Shown one piece after another: positions 5,191-6,075 of a stretch of DNA of 6,075 nt; the first letter of the stretch is position 1, and each line of letters begins with the position of its first letter. Source of the stretch: Lachnospiraceae bacterium. Lineage in GTDB: Bacteria > Bacillota > Clostridia > Lachnospirales > Lachnospiraceae. The notes under the pieces are model-generated. The model was not told the origin of the DNA and did not search any database. It saw only the letters and a list, made by a program, of their open reading frames with translations. The stretch lies in assembly GCA_016293925.1 (NCBI GenBank), contig JAEDCX010000091.1, positions 1 through 6,075 of the forward strand, written 5' to 3'. A program made the translations under genes and the position numbers.

Positions 5191-6075
5191 ATGTTTTGTC
5201 CCAATTGCGGAGCCAGGATACCGGATGAGTCCAGATTCTGTACTTCCTGCGGCGCTCCTATTCAGGCCATGCCTGTTATGAATGAAACACCAGTTCCTAA
5301 CGATACTCCCATCCAACCGGAGCAGCCGGTTCAGCAGCCTTTTGCGCAGGCTCCCATCTCTCCACAGTTCCAGCAGGAGCAGTCGGTTCAACAACCCTTT
5401 GCGCAGGCTCCCGTTTCTCCACAGTTCCAGCAGGAGCAGCCGGTTCCGAAGAAAAAGAGCAAAGCACCGCTCATCATTATCATTGCGGTTGTTCTGGTCA
5501 TCCTTCTCGGCGTCGGTGGTTTCTTCGGCTATAAATTCTACAAAGACGCGAAGGAAAAGGCAGAAATTCGGACCCTTATGGATCAGGGAGACAGTGATGT
5601 TCACAATGGATATTTCTCTGACGCAATCGACAGCTATCTGACGGTATTGGATAAAGATCCTGACAATACGGAAGCCTCCAATGCACTGACACAGGCATAT
5701 ATCTCTTATGCAGGATCCTATGCCGATGCAGATGATTACCACCGCGCCATCCGTATCCTCCAGGATGCTGACGACAGAGCAAATCAGGCAGCTCTGACCG
5801 CTGAAATTGCCAGTCTGGAACAGAGGCAGGCTGATTACGAGGCAGAGCAGATCCGGATTGCCGAGGAGATGCGGCTCGAAGCAGAGCGTCTCGAACAGGA
5901 GCGTCTCGAACAGGAACGCCTCCAGGCCATTGCAGATGCTCCGAATACGCTTTCCGCCTATCTATTTGATACCCTGATCCCGGAATACGGAAATGTCGAT
6001 GATTATACAGACTATGCCTGGTACATTGGCAGCGCGGATTCCGACGTTTACGCGGAATTCCTCACGGTGAACGGT
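5191..6075 (+). CDS. Zinc-ribbon, single-span membrane protein with TPR-like and coiled-coil regions (C-terminus outside window)
   Basis: The open frame runs 295 codons to the window end without a stop. Residues 3-21 form a zinc ribbon with C3, C6, C17 and C20 (CPNCG and FCTSCG). Residues 25-86 are a Pro/Gln-rich linker containing two 19-residue repeats (44-62 and 63-81) and a partial third. A basic patch KKKSK (87-91) precedes one membrane helix (about 93-114). Residues 125-200 look like degenerate TPR helices (NGYFSDAIDSYLTVLDKDPDN). Residues 205-247 are a charged coiled coil rich in RLEQE. A further acidic, aromatic region follows. By the basic patch, the ribbon should face the cytoplasm and the TPR part the outside. 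This resembles clostridial 'zinc-ribbon domain-containing' membrane proteins, whose function is mostly unknown. A sensor or envelope-scaffold role is only a guess. It has its own promoter and is divergent from the small membrane gene. Confidence 0.88.
   Translation, partial: MFCPNCGARIPDESRFCTSCGAPIQAMPVMNETPVPNDTPIQPEQPVQQPFAQAPISPQFQQEQSVQQPFAQAPVSPQFQQEQPVPKKKSKAPLIIIIAVVLVILLGVGGFFGYKFYKDAKEKAEIRTLMDQGDSDVHNGYFSDAIDSYLTVLDKDPDNTEASNALTQAYISYAGSYADADDYHRAIRILQDADDRANQAALTAEIASLEQRQADYEAEQIRIAEEMRLEAERLEQERLEQERLQAIADAPNTLSAYLFDTLIPEYGNVDDYTDYAWYIGSADSDVYAEFLTVNG
5320..5448 (+). repeat. 57-base in-frame tandem repeat, two copies plus a 15-base partial
   Basis: Copies at 5320-5376 and 5377-5433 differ at 6 of 57 positions and are followed by the first 15 bases of a third copy, with the last codons diverging. 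Each encodes EQ-(P/S)-VQQPFAQAP-(I/V)-SPQFQQ in the cytoplasmic linker. Several of the differences are silent (CAG/CAA, CCT/CCC), so the duplication is not brand new and the peptide seems to be kept. Confidence 0.9.
5887..5922 (+). repeat. 15-base in-frame repeat encoding RLEQE
   Basis: CGTCTCGAACAGGAG-type units occupy 5887-5901 and 5902-5916, and a third begins at 5917 (CGCCTC). They encode RLEQE RLEQE RL in the predicted coiled coil. The five-residue period is shorter than a heptad, so this may be a single charged helix. Confidence 0.8.

Noticed and set aside
5282..5641. Plus-strand 119-codon frame rich in Ser and Arg
   Set aside because: It is an out-of-frame reading inside the zinc-ribbon gene. 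The real frame has a perfect ribosome binding site and sensible domains.
5122..5742. Minus-strand open frame of 206 codons with LLLLELWR repeats
   Set aside because: It is the antisense shadow of the zinc-ribbon gene, and its repeats are the reverse reading of the 57-base tandem repeat.

Overview
The window looks like chromosomal DNA from a low-to-moderate-GC Firmicute, most probably a clostridial gut-type bacterium of the Lachnospiraceae kind. This is inferred from strong AAGGAGG/GGGAGG ribosome binding sites, a Gram-positive MsmK-type sugar ABC ATPase, a tandem-HD phosphohydrolase typical of Clostridia, a fermentative D-lactate dehydrogenase and a zinc-ribbon/transmembrane protein. No species is claimed. 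There are no rRNA or tRNA genes, no CRISPR array, no transposase and no phage gene.

Layout: five complete genes and one truncated gene lie on the minus strand, and one truncated gene lies on the plus strand. Bases 1-458 hold the N-terminal half of an MsmK/UgpC-like ABC ATPase, with its own promoter at 517-546. Bases 675-4520 hold a minus-strand gene string that reads, in transcription order: alpha/beta hydrolase (4520-3573), LdhA-like D-lactate dehydrogenase (3552-2572), GNAT acetyltransferase (2529-2008) and tandem-HD/HD-GYP-type phosphohydrolase (1934-675). Its gaps are 20, 42 and 73 bases. It has an extended -10 promoter at 4551-4559 and a hairpin after its last stop codon. Upstream lies a small four-helix membrane protein (5071-4640) that ends at a convincing intrinsic terminator (4571-4608). 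Divergent from it, on the plus strand, a strong extended -10 promoter (5125-5153) drives a zinc-ribbon, single-membrane-span, TPR-like, coiled-coil protein that starts at 5191 and runs off the window end.

How the genes may work together: the four-gene string mixes a lipase-like hydrolase, a pyruvate-reducing fermentation enzyme, an acetyltransferase and a possible cyclic-dinucleotide phosphodiesterase. Nothing visible ties them to one pathway, so co-transcription is inferred from spacing and from the lack of internal terminators. The ABC ATPase is probably an energising subunit shared by carbohydrate importers, and its codon use suggests high expression.

I see no clear new defence or mobile system. 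The points most worth a second look are the zinc-ribbon/TPR membrane protein with its tandem repeats, the altered metal-ligand and lysine positions of the HD-GYP-like protein, and the membrane protein that lacks a credible ribosome binding site.
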